A DNA stretch of 64,000 bases from Butyricicoccus faecihominis (GTDB lineage Bacteria > Bacillota > Clostridia > Oscillospirales > Butyricicoccaceae): NCBI RefSeq assembly GCF_024462775.1, contig NZ_JANGCE010000001.1, forward strand, positions 186,001 to 250,000, written 5' to 3'. The notes under the pieces were generated by a model. The model was given only the letters and a program-made list of their open reading frames with translations. It was not told where the DNA came from and searched no databases. The position numbers and the translations under genes were made by a program. Below are positions 51,816 through 59,445 of the stretch, one piece after another; the first letter of the stretch is position 1; every line of letters starts with the position of its first letter.

Positions 51816-53021
51816 ATGCAAAAAGGCGATCTGGCCAAGCTGCAGCTGCTGCTGACCGGCATTTCGGCCCGTATGACAAAAAACAGAGATTATTTCATGG
51901 AAGCGTCCTTCCGATTTCTTTCAGGTAAAAAAACGTTTCCGGCCAAGCTGACGCGCGCGGAGCAGGGCTATATGCTGACGTTTGAGGGCGCGAGCCGTGC
52001 CATCGACGCGGCCGGCGTGTGCGCGTTTTTTACCGAACAGGCAGGGCGGTTCGACGAGGCTGTCATGACCTATACGGAGCGCGGCTCGGTCGTGACGCTG
52101 TCGGTCACGCCAAAGGGCGTTGCCATGAAGCAGGCCGAACGTGAAGCCACGGCGGAAGAGCAAACCGCGGCGGCAAACCCCTTGCTGGACGCCGGGCGGC
52201 AGTATTTGATCCGTGTCGATCAGGCCGCGCCGCTCTTGAAGGAGATCGGTATCCTGACGCAGGAGGGCAAGCTCCGCAACGATATGATCCGGAAGTACAA
52301 CCAGATCGATCACTATGTCGAACTGGTCGCCCCCATGTTTGAGGGCGATGAAAGCGACGAGATCGTGCTGCTCGACTGTGCCTGCGGGAAATCCTATTTG
52401 AGCTTTGTCATGAACTACTATCTGCGCGACGTGCTGCACCGCCGCTGCCGCGTGATCGGCGTCGATATCAACGAGCACGTCATCGAGGAGAGCCGGGCGA
52501 TGGCAAAACGCCTTGGTTATCATAATATGGTATTCCAGTGCGCCGATCTGCGCGTCTATCAGCCGCCAAAGCGGGTCACCGCCGTGATTTCGCTGCATGC
52601 CTGCGATATCGCGACCGATCTGGCGCTGGCCGCGGCCATTCGGGCCAAAGCAAAGTACATTGCCTGCGTGCCCTGCTGCCACAAGGAACTGCTGGAGCAG
52701 TACCGTCTGCCCGAAGCGCTCGCCCCGCTCGCAAAGTCCGGTGTGTTCAAGGCGCGCCTGAACGATGTGATGACCGACAGCATGCGCGCGCTCAAGCTGG
52801 AAGCGGAAGGGTATAAGGTTTCCGTGGTCGAATACATTTCGCCGCTTGATACCCCGAAAAACCTGCTGATTCGCGCCACGCGCACCGGCCGCGACGATCC
52901 GCGCGCCCGCGCAGCCTATGAGGGAGTAAGGCGGGCGCTCGGCACGACGTCGGAGCTGGATCGGCAATGTGACGCCATGAACAATGAATTTTTTATTTCA
53001 GATGACGATCTGATTGAGTAA
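51816..53021 (+). CDS. SAM-dependent methyltransferase (Methyltransf_32-like)
   Basis: The 401-residue protein has an unfamiliar N-terminal 140 residues and a class I methyltransferase domain: motif I VLLDCACGKSYLSFVMN near residues 190-206, CRVIGVDINEHVIEES, FQCADL, and ISLHACDIATDLAL with the CVPCCHKELLEQY stretch, which is typical of the Methyltransf_32 (PF13679) group thought to act on RNA or other substrates. No target can be named. The ATG at 51816 has AAAGG about 12 bases upstream. It is monocistronic with its own promoter. Confidence 0.88.
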   Translation: MQKGDLAKLQLLLTGISARMTKNRDYFMEASFRFLSGKKTFPAKLTRAEQGYMLTFEGASRAIDAAGVCAFFTEQAGRFDEAVMTYTERGSVVTLSVTPKGVAMKQAEREATAEEQTAAANPLLDAGRQYLIRVDQAAPLLKEIGILTQEGKLRNDMIRKYNQIDHYVELVAPMFEGDESDEIVLLDCACGKSYLSFVMNYYLRDVLHRRCRVIGVDINEHVIEESRAMAKRLGYHNMVFQCADLRVYQPPKRVTAVISLHACDIATDLALAAAIRAKAKYIACVPCCHKELLEQYRLPEALAPLAKSGVFKARLNDVMTDSMRALKLEAEGYKVSVVEYISPLDTPKNLLIRATRTGRDDPRARAAYEGVRRALGTTSELDRQCDAMNNEFFISDDDLIE

Positions 53022-53089
53022 CGCCCCGATTTTCTTCGCATAGGCTGTTATTGAAGATTTCTTCAATCACTATTCGGAGGAGATTACAC

Positions 53090-54019
53090 ATGGCTGATAA
53101 AGTATGTTGCCCCGGCCCCGTCTGCGGCAATAACAACGCTGCTGCAGGCGGTTTCCGCGAAGCGGTTTGCGTTCACACCAATAAAGTTTACGATTCCTGC
53201 AAGAGCAAAGAATGCCTGCGCGACCTGCGCGTTTACCTGTGCCGCGAGGGGCAGGAGCTGCTCAATGCCGGCGGTATCGCGTCGGTAAAGCCCCGCTCTG
53301 CCGAGCTGCTCTGCGTCAAGATCGATGTGGAGAAGGTCCAGTTTAACCGTGGCTTCTACACCGTCGATATCCGTTTCTTCTACAAGATCGAAGTCGAAGT
53401 CAGTTGCCCGATCGGCCGCCCGCGCATCATCGACGGCCTCTCCGTATTTGACAAGCGCGTCATCCTGTTCGGCAGCGAAGGCGGCGCCCGCATCTTCTCG
53501 TCCCGTTATATCGAGGACGGCATGGATGTTCAGCTCTGCCAGAACAGCAATATGCCGCAGGCTGTCGTCGAAGTTGTCGACCCCATTCTGCTGGATGCCA
53601 GCATCGTTTCTCCCGAAACCTCGTGCAACTGCTGCTGCTGCGCCCTGAACGAAGTTCCTTCTTCGCTCTGCCGCTGCTTCGCGGGCGACGACATCGTGCT
53701 TGACAACCGCGGTTACCAGCTGTTCGTCACGCTGGGCCAGTTCTCGATCATCCGTCTGGAGCGCGATATCCAGTTGCTGATGCCTGCATACGATATCTGC
53801 ATGCCGCGCCGCGACTGCTCGAACAGCGGCACCGGCGGCGAGCAGGATCCCTGCGCCGTATTCGCAAACTTTGAGTTCCCGATCGACGAGTTCTTCCCGC
53901 CCAAGCAGGAGTGCCCGGAGTTCGGCCCCGGCTGCGGCTGCAATCCCTGCGGTAACAACAACAATTCCTGTGGCTGCGGCAACAACAATAGCAACACCTG
54001 CGGCTGCGGTTGCAAATAA
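53090..54019 (+). CDS. Cysteine-rich protein of a conserved but uncharacterised clostridial family
   Basis: The 309-residue protein starts MADKVCCPGPVCGNNN and ends in a low-complexity CGC/N-rich tail (CGCNPCGNNNNSCGC... CGCGCK). The middle has FREAVCVHTNKVYDSCKSKEC, RGFYTVDIRFFYKIEVEV and FDKRVILFGSEGG; CNCCCCALNE follows at about residue 180. I recall similar unnamed proteins in Clostridia but no assigned function. Cys-rich ends and strong expression signals (CGGAGGAGATTACAC, well-biased codons) suggest a cross-linked structural, perhaps spore-coat, protein; this is inference. It lies alone between a methyltransferase and a terminator. Confidence 0.75.
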   Translation: MADKVCCPGPVCGNNNAAAGGFREAVCVHTNKVYDSCKSKECLRDLRVYLCREGQELLNAGGIASVKPRSAELLCVKIDVEKVQFNRGFYTVDIRFFYKIEVEVSCPIGRPRIIDGLSVFDKRVILFGSEGGARIFSSRYIEDGMDVQLCQNSNMPQAVVEVVDPILLDASIVSPETSCNCCCCALNEVPSSLCRCFAGDDIVLDNRGYQLFVTLGQFSIIRLERDIQLLMPAYDICMPRRDCSNSGTGGEQDPCAVFANFEFPIDEFFPPKQECPEFGPGCGCNPCGNNNNSCGCGNNNSNTCGCGCK

Positions 54020-54033
54020 CCGATCAATCGCAT

Positions 54034-54063
54034 AAAAGAAGGGCGCTTAGGCGCCCTTCTTTT
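54034..54063 (+). terminator. Intrinsic terminator after the cysteine-rich gene
   Basis: AAAAGAAGGGCGC (54034-54046) pairs with GCGCCCTTCTTTT (54051-54063), 13 base pairs with a TTAG loop. Confidence 0.9.
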
Positions 54064-54138
54064 CGTACAGATCCATGTCAGGCATGTTCGGCCGATCCTT
54101 CGCATACAGTATAACAGACTGTGCGGGGGAGGGCGATC

Positions 54139-54696
54139 ATGAAAGAGGAAAAAAGTGTGGTCTACACGCTGATTCTGGGCGTTTGTATGCTGCTTTGCCT
54201 GCTGCTCATTGGCAAAATGCTGCTGCAACAGCCGGTACGGCAGCCTGCCGAACCGCCGGAGGAGGAAGGGGAGGATGAGCAGGTGGAATTACAGCTTAGC
54301 GAGAATGATTTAGGGGCGCTGATCAGCGAAGCGCTGCCGCTTACGCCTGATGCAATGACCGTGCGCATTGGCGCGCATGCAACGGTAGAGGTGAGCGCCA
54401 GCGTATCCAAGCAGGCGCTGACAGATAGTGGGCTGGACGCCGGCATGCTGCGCACTGCCGCTATGTTTTTGCCCGATCCGTGCAAGCTGTACGGCTCTTG
54501 GCAAGTCTCGGTAAAGGACGGTGCGCTGTGCCTCGCCGCAACGCGTGCCGAGATCGCGGGTATCGCGCTGCCCGATCAGGTCGTATCCTCTTTTACGAAT
54601 TCCTTGGCCGAAACGGTCAATCAAAAGCTGGCGGATTGGGGCCTGTCCGTCAACGAGATCGCAAGCGAAAACGGCTGCCTGCTGTTCAGACCATAA
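54139..54696 (+). CDS. Uncharacterised single-span membrane protein
   Basis: The 185-residue protein has a membrane span at residues 7-28 (VVYTLILGVCMLLCLLLIGK), an acidic linker (EEEGEDEQVE) and an extracytoplasmic domain with ENDLGALISEALPL, HATVEVSASVSKQAL and FLPDPCKLYGSWQVSV. The plan resembles YpmS/DUF2140-like proteins, but I am not certain. The ATG at 54139 sits behind GGGGGAGGGCG; a GTG at 54121 is less likely. Function unknown. Followed by a good terminator, and preceded by one, so it is a single-gene unit. Confidence 0.75.
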   Translation: MKEEKSVVYTLILGVCMLLCLLLIGKMLLQQPVRQPAEPPEEEGEDEQVELQLSENDLGALISEALPLTPDAMTVRIGAHATVEVSASVSKQALTDSGLDAGMLRTAAMFLPDPCKLYGSWQVSVKDGALCLAATRAEIAGIALPDQVVSSFTNSLAETVNQKLADWGLSVNEIASENGCLLFRP

Positions 54697-54707
54697 GTAC
54701 ATCAGAG

Positions 54708-54739
54708 AAAGCCTTCCTGTAAATCAGGAGGGCTTTTTT
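54708..54739 (+). terminator. Intrinsic terminator after the membrane-protein gene
   Basis: AAAGCCTTCCTG (54708-54719) pairs with CAGGAGGGCTTT (54725-54736) with a TAAAT loop and six T. Confidence 0.92.
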
Positions 54740-54852
54740 GGCTTCAGCAGATTTGTAATTATAGTTTTTATGGAGAGGATACAACGATGTTCCCGTAATA
54801 ATATAAAAGATAATGATAAAAATTTTAATTCCTGACAATCGCGTATATAGCC

Positions 54853-54858
54853 TATAAT
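54853..54858 (+). promoter_or_regulatory. Probable -10 box of the cyclase/sugar ABC operon
   Basis: TATAAT lies 47 bases before the ATG at 54906. TCCTGA is at -35 with 17 bases and CTGACA with 15 bases, both weak, which would suit an activator-dependent promoter such as one driven by the AraC-type regulator at 61.2 kb (inference). Confidence 0.45.
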
Positions 54859-54905
54859 AAAAGCACCATAAATAGTACCGGACGTGAAAAAAGGAGGGAA
54901 TGTAC

Positions 54906-55658
54906 ATGCCGGACTCGTTAAAGATCCTGACCAAGCTGCTTGATGAAGCGCGATTCGTCGATCTTTCGCCCACCATCGAGCACAACATGCCCAAATGGCC
55001 CACCCATCCTCAAATCATCGTGGATCAGACTATTACGCATGAGCATGACGGATATTATTGTCAATGTCTGGTGCTCGGTGAGCATTCTGGTGCACATGTG
55101 GATGCACCAGCACATATCCATTCAGATATGATGAAGCATACCATTGACACCTATTCGCCGAACAAGCTGTTTGGACGGGCAATCTTATACGATCTGTCTC
55201 AACTGAATGCTCAACCCGGCGAACGGATCACAGCGGAACAAATTTTGCAGCTTGAGGAAGTCATGGGGGATCGATGTGAACCAAACGACATCGTGCTGCT
55301 GCACTTTGGCTGGCAGAAATACTGGACGCTAGATCAAACCGGAAAGTATTATTCGCTCAATGAGCCCGGTCTTGCCGAGGATGCGGTCAAGCTATTTGCC
55401 GAACGAAAGGTTAAAGCGGTCGGGAGTGATACGATCGCCTGTGATACGCCGGTAAAAGCGGGGGTTGAAGAGCGCTCTTATGGACATTTTGCGTATTGGC
55501 TACCTAATCATATTTTGATTATGGAAATGCTGCACCAGTTGGATCAGCTTCCCACACGCAGTTATTTCGCAGCACTTCCTCTCAAAATCAAAAACGGTTC
55601 AGGCTCGCCGATCCGTCCGATTGCTATCATCCCAAAGGATTCATGTAAGGAGGACTGA
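54906..55658 (+). CDS. Cyclase family protein (kynurenine formamidase-like metal hydrolase)
   Basis: The 250-residue protein carries the HxGTHxDxPxH-type metal motif of the cyclase/KynB family as EHSGAHVDAPAHIH near residues 60-73, FVDLSPTIEHNMPKWP at the N-terminus, and IACDTPVKAG near residue 180. Related enzymes hydrolyse N-formylkynurenine, isatin, or cyclised polyketides. Here it heads a sugar-type ABC operon, so a cyclic imide, lactone or amide from the diet may be the substrate (inference). AAGGAGGG fits the ATG at 54906; the ATG at 54900 is too close. Codon use is AT-richer than in the 1-30 kb region. Confidence 0.88.
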   Translation: MPDSLKILTKLLDEARFVDLSPTIEHNMPKWPTHPQIIVDQTITHEHDGYYCQCLVLGEHSGAHVDAPAHIHSDMMKHTIDTYSPNKLFGRAILYDLSQLNAQPGERITAEQILQLEEVMGDRCEPNDIVLLHFGWQKYWTLDQTGKYYSLNEPGLAEDAVKLFAERKVKAVGSDTIACDTPVKAGVEERSYGHFAYWLPNHILIMEMLHQLDQLPTRSYFAALPLKIKNGSGSPIRPIAIIPKDSCKED

Positions 55659-55661
55659 AAA

Positions 55662-56813
55662 ATGACAAGCATAACGAAACGATTTCTCTCCGTAATCTTG
55701 GCAAGTACACTTGGGCTGTGCCTATTTACCGGCTGTTCCGGCGAACATGCAAAAAAGACAGCATTGCCTGCCGATGAAGATGTTGGCAGCAATGCCGCCA
55801 CGGCTCCGGACCCTGCGGCGGATACACTTGACCTAGCAAGTATTTACGATAACATTTCGAGCGAAATGACATATGTTGATCTTTCTAGCCTAAAATTGGA
55901 GAAAGCCGCGACGGAGTACACAATCGGCCTCGCGATGGTAAGCGTAAGTTCAGATTGGTTTCGGCAACTGGCAGATGATTTGACTGCTGAGCTGGAGGAC
56001 GCTGGCTGCAAGGTGCTTATGGTTGAATGCGATAGCGATGCCACCAAGCAAGTCTCGCAGATTGAGAATTTCATCACACAGGGGGTGGATGCAATTATCG
56101 TAAATCCTGCGGATCCGCAAGCAGCAATCAACATTGCTCTGAATAAAGCTTATGACGCCGACATTCCCGTTATCTCCGTCGATTTGCCCCCAGACGACGG
56201 TGCAAAGTATATGACTGCCTGTATTACGGACGCATACTCGCTCGGCTATGCGGTTGGCGAGGAATTGGCGACCCGCCTGCTTGAAATGTATCCGGAAGGC
56301 GAGATCGAATATGGCTTGATTGGCGGCACGGATGGCAACTACATCGCCTCTAACCGAAACAAAGGTGAACGCGATGCCATTCAGGCTGTGGATAAAGAGG
56401 GACGGATCGTTGAAAGCGCGTTTTTATATGCCGGCGCGTATACAGAGGAAGCGGGCCTAAAGACAGCGGAGAACATGCTCGTCGCCCATCCGAACCTAAA
56501 AGCGATCATTGGTACCTGCGGCGGACATGCCGTAGGCGCAACTGCCGCGGCTAAGCGGCAGGGAGTCGACCAGAACTTGATCATGGGCTGTGTTGACGGT
56601 TCCAAGGCAGAACTAAACATCATGAAGGAGAACGGACCCATTCAGGCAGTCGGTCTGAACAGCCCTACAGAGGTGGCGCAAATGGCCGCCCGTACGATTA
56701 TCAGCGCACTCAACGGCACGTCATATCCGGCTTCGCGACAGATTGCACCCGAGCCAACTCTTGTAACTCCTAATAATATAGACAATTATTACAATCCTGA
56801 TTCCGCGTTTTGA
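55662..56813 (+). CDS. RbsB-type sugar ABC substrate-binding lipoprotein
   Basis: The 383-residue lipoprotein has a signal peptide ending in the lipobox LCLFTGC and a periplasmic-binding fold of the RbsB/LacI group: QIENFITQGVDAIIVNPADP, ADIPVISVDLPPDDG, YGLIGGTDGNYIASNRNKGERD (split) and LKAIIGTCGGHAVGATAAA. Substrate unknown but likely a sugar or a modified sugar. TAAGGAGGACTGAAA precedes the ATG, three bases after the cyclase gene, so the hydrolase and importer are linked. A hairpin separates it from the ATPase gene. Confidence 0.93.
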   Translation: MTSITKRFLSVILASTLGLCLFTGCSGEHAKKTALPADEDVGSNAATAPDPAADTLDLASIYDNISSEMTYVDLSSLKLEKAATEYTIGLAMVSVSSDWFRQLADDLTAELEDAGCKVLMVECDSDATKQVSQIENFITQGVDAIIVNPADPQAAINIALNKAYDADIPVISVDLPPDDGAKYMTACITDAYSLGYAVGEELATRLLEMYPEGEIEYGLIGGTDGNYIASNRNKGERDAIQAVDKEGRIVESAFLYAGAYTEEAGLKTAENMLVAHPNLKAIIGTCGGHAVGATAAAKRQGVDQNLIMGCVDGSKAELNIMKENGPIQAVGLNSPTEVAQMAARTIISALNGTSYPASRQIAPEPTLVTPNNIDNYYNPDSAF

Positions 56814-56820
56814 ACCAATG

Positions 56821-56859
56821 ACTCCGGTTTCGATGCGGAGCACCGGAGCCGGAGTTTCT
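56821..56859 (+). terminator. Intra-operon hairpin after the binding-protein gene
   Basis: ACTCCGG (56821-56827) pairs with CCGGAGT (56849-56855), with further pairing inside, followed by TTCTT. The poor T run suggests partial termination or mRNA stabilisation, giving more binding protein than transporter, as is common in Rbs-type operons. Confidence 0.55.
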
Positions 56860-56889
56860 TCACTCGATCACGGAAAGGAGAAGCGGGCC

Positions 56890-58383
56890 ATGCAGCCGAT
56901 TCTACAACTAAAGAAAATTGATAAACGCTTTACCATGGTCCACGCGCTAAAAGCGGTTACGCTGGATGTTTACCCGGGCGAAACGCTGGCCCTTGTCGGC
57001 GAAAACGGCGCGGGTAAGTCGACGCTGATGAAGATTTTAACCGGCGCATACATTCGTGACAGCGGAGAGATATGGATCAGCGGAAAAAAGGCGGAATATC
57101 GGTCACCGCTCGAAGCCAAAAGATTTGGCGTCGCGCAGGTCTACCAGCAGGCCGAATTGATCCCCGAGTTGACAGTTGCAGAAAACCTTTTTTTAGGCGA
57201 ACAGGGATTTGCACAAAAAGGACTAGTACACTGGCCGGATCTCTTCTGCAAAGCGGAAGGTCTGCTTCGCGGCTGCGGGGTCGATATCGACCCGTATGAA
57301 AAAGTGAAAAATTTGAATGTGGCTTACCGACAACTGGTAGCGATCGTTAAGGTCATGAACCGAGACCCAGCGATTCTCATCTTTGACGAGCCAACAGCGG
57401 TGCTTTCCAACAAGGAAGTCGGCGTGCTATTCTCACTGCTGGATCAGCTCAAGGCACGCGGGAAAACCATACTCTACATATCTCACAGATTGGAAGAAAT
57501 TTTTCAGATCAGCGACCGGATTGCTATCATGCGCGACGGCGAATTAGTGACTGTATTGCCGAATCAAAATGTGAGTAAGACCGATTTAATTACCCATATG
57601 CTTGGCCGTCAGATGGGCGCTATGTTTCCGAAACGATCCAACTATACGTGCGATGAGACTGTGCTAGAGGTAAAAAACGTTTCTACCTCGAAAGTCTGTG
57701 GTATTACCTTCCGCTTGCGGCGAGGAGAGATTCTCGGGGTAACTGGGCTTGTGGGCAGTGGCCGTACGGAGATGGCGCGGGCAATTTACGGACTCGATCC
57801 GTTGCTGGAAGGGCAAATACGGATTAACGGACTGCAAAAAAACATCCGTTCGCCGCGTGACGCTATGAAAAACGGAATTTTTCTCGCCCCAGAGGACCGA
57901 AAGGGAGAAGCGCTGGTGCTTGTCCGGCCAATACGAGAAAATGTCACGCTCTCTAATCTGAAACGCATCTCAAAATGGGGGTGGTGTCAAAAGTCTGATG
58001 AGCGCACTCTCGTTGAGCGGCTGCGCGAGCAAATGCGTATAAAAACGCAAAGCATTGAAACGCTTGTGCGTAACCTAAGCGGAGGCAATCAGCAAAAAGT
58101 AGTCATTGCCAAGGCAATTGCGGCACAGCCCGACATCCTGATAGTTGACGAGCCCACTCAGGGAATCGATGTCGGTGCAAAAAGCGAAATCTATGCGCTA
58201 CTTGAGCAAATGCGGCAAGCGGGCATGTCGATCCTTCTGATTTCCTCAGAAATAGAAGAGGTACAGGGCATGTGTAATCGTATCCTCGTAATGCGTGACG
58301 GCGCGATTGTGGGAGAGGTTGAACAAGATTTGGAGAACAGTGAGCATATTCTCAGCTTGATGTATAGGAGTGATCCCTCATGA
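56890..58383 (+). CDS. Rbs/Mgl-type sugar ABC ATP-binding protein (two ATPase domains)
   Basis: The 497-residue protein has two ABC modules. The first has Walker A GENGAGKSTLMKIL near residues 39-52 and ILIFDEPTAVLSNKEV; the second has VTGLVGSGRTEMARAIYGL (degenerate Walker A, as usual in RbsA), LSGGNQQKVVIAKAIAAQ and LIVDEPTQGIDVGAK. GGAAAGGAG precedes the ATG at 56890; the frame is open from 56818, but that part is the hairpin. It overlaps the permease gene by four bases (ATGA). Confidence 0.95.
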   Translation: MQPILQLKKIDKRFTMVHALKAVTLDVYPGETLALVGENGAGKSTLMKILTGAYIRDSGEIWISGKKAEYRSPLEAKRFGVAQVYQQAELIPELTVAENLFLGEQGFAQKGLVHWPDLFCKAEGLLRGCGVDIDPYEKVKNLNVAYRQLVAIVKVMNRDPAILIFDEPTAVLSNKEVGVLFSLLDQLKARGKTILYISHRLEEIFQISDRIAIMRDGELVTVLPNQNVSKTDLITHMLGRQMGAMFPKRSNYTCDETVLEVKNVSTSKVCGITFRLRRGEILGVTGLVGSGRTEMARAIYGLDPLLEGQIRINGLQKNIRSPRDAMKNGIFLAPEDRKGEALVLVRPIRENVTLSNLKRISKWGWCQKSDERTLVERLREQMRIKTQSIETLVRNLSGGNQQKVVIAKAIAAQPDILIVDEPTQGIDVGAKSEIYALLEQMRQAGMSILLISSEIEEVQGMCNRILVMRDGAIVGEVEQDLENSEHILSLMYRSDPS

Positions 58384-59354
58384 AAGACGAACGACATACC
58401 AGCTTTCGTATCAATTTAATCCTATACCTAAAGGATCAGGCGATCCCTATGATCGTTCTGCTGCTCATGGTCGTCATTGCGTCCATGCTTTCCCCTGTGT
58501 TTCTATCTAAAGCCAATGCGCAGAACCTCGTTGTTCAAATTGCGATGAATATGGTAGTCAGCATGGGGATGTTTATTGTGATCCTGACTGGTGGCATCGA
58601 TCTTTCGGTCGGTTCCATCGTCGCACTTTGCGGTGTGCTCGTTGCCGGCTTTATGCGTTCGCTGCCTATTGGGATTGCCATTCTGCTTGCGATGTTGGTC
58701 GGTACTTTGATCGGAGCGTTTAATGGCCTTATCGTTTCTCGTATGCGGATCGCTCCATTTATTGTTACATTGGGCATGCTCAGCTTTGCCCGAGGAATCG
58801 CTTATTGGTATACGAATTCAACGCCTATTATATGGTCCTCACTGCCGGGCGCCGATTTCATGAGTTGGCTAGGTGGCGCCAAGCTTCTTGGCGTGCCTAT
58901 TCTGGCCCTCATTTGGCTGTTAATGATCATTCTCACCTTTTTGCTTCTGCGCTATACCATAGCCGGACGTATTATTTACGCTATCGGCGGCAATGAAGAG
59001 GCGGTCAAGTTAAGCGGCGTTGACCTGTGTAGATGGAAAATGATTCCTTACTTGCTATCCGGCTTATGCTGTGCCATCGGCGGTATCCTATTGACCGCAC
59101 GTCTGGGTGTTGGTGCACCAACAAGCGGCGATGGGTTGGAACTGGACTGTATTGCAGCTGTCGTAATCGGAGGCGCGAGCTTTAACGGTGGTATCGGAAA
59201 CGTTGGTGGAACGGTTATCGGCGTTTTTATTCTAGGTATCATTAATAACATTCTCGATTTGATGAACGTACCGCAATATCCGCAGATGATGCTAAAGGGC
59301 ACGATTATCGTGGCGGCTGTTATTCTATCTACCATTCGTGAAAAAAGAAAATAA
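58380..59354 (+). CDS. Rbs-type sugar ABC permease
   Basis: The 324-residue protein has eight to ten spans with the BPD_transp_2 hallmarks: TGGIDLSVGSIVALCGV near residues 66-82, GLIVSRMRIAPFIVTLGML, IGGNEEAVKLSGVDL and AAVVIGGASFNGGIGNVGGT (split), ending LKGTIIVAAVILS. The ATG overlaps the ATPase stop. Only one permease gene is present, so it should form a homodimer. A small GC hairpin with a short T tail follows at 59365-59390, before the kinase gene. Confidence 0.95.
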   Translation: MKDERHTSFRINLILYLKDQAIPMIVLLLMVVIASMLSPVFLSKANAQNLVVQIAMNMVVSMGMFIVILTGGIDLSVGSIVALCGVLVAGFMRSLPIGIAILLAMLVGTLIGAFNGLIVSRMRIAPFIVTLGMLSFARGIAYWYTNSTPIIWSSLPGADFMSWLGGAKLLGVPILALIWLLMIILTFLLLRYTIAGRIIYAIGGNEEAVKLSGVDLCRWKMIPYLLSGLCCAIGGILLTARLGVGAPTSGDGLELDCIAAVVIGGASFNGGIGNVGGTVIGVFILGIINNILDLMNVPQYPQMMLKGTIIVAAVILSTIREKRK

Positions 59355-59364
59355 GCGCATGTTT

Positions 59365-59390
59365 AGCCCGCAATTCAGGTTGCGGGCTTT
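59365..59390 (+). terminator. Weak terminator between the sugar transporter and the two-component genes
   Basis: AGCCCGCAA (59365-59373) pairs with TTGCGGGCT (59380-59388), followed by TTCG. The short T run suggests partial readthrough. Confidence 0.6.
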
Positions 59391-59445
59391 CGTGCTGTCC
59401 GGTATTTTCTGCAAAAATTGGGGTTTTAATAGGGGAGGTGTTTTC

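Noticed and set aside
54770-54835. 21-codon ORF starting MERIQRCSRNN
   Set aside because: No ribosome binding site, AT-rich intergenic stretch, and no sign of conservation visible.
59338-59445. N-terminal extension of the YesM-type kinase from GTG 59338
   Set aside because: It overlaps the permease stop and a terminator hairpin. A good GGGGAGGTG ribosome binding site fits the TTG at 59446, which gives the usual short cytoplasmic N-terminus.
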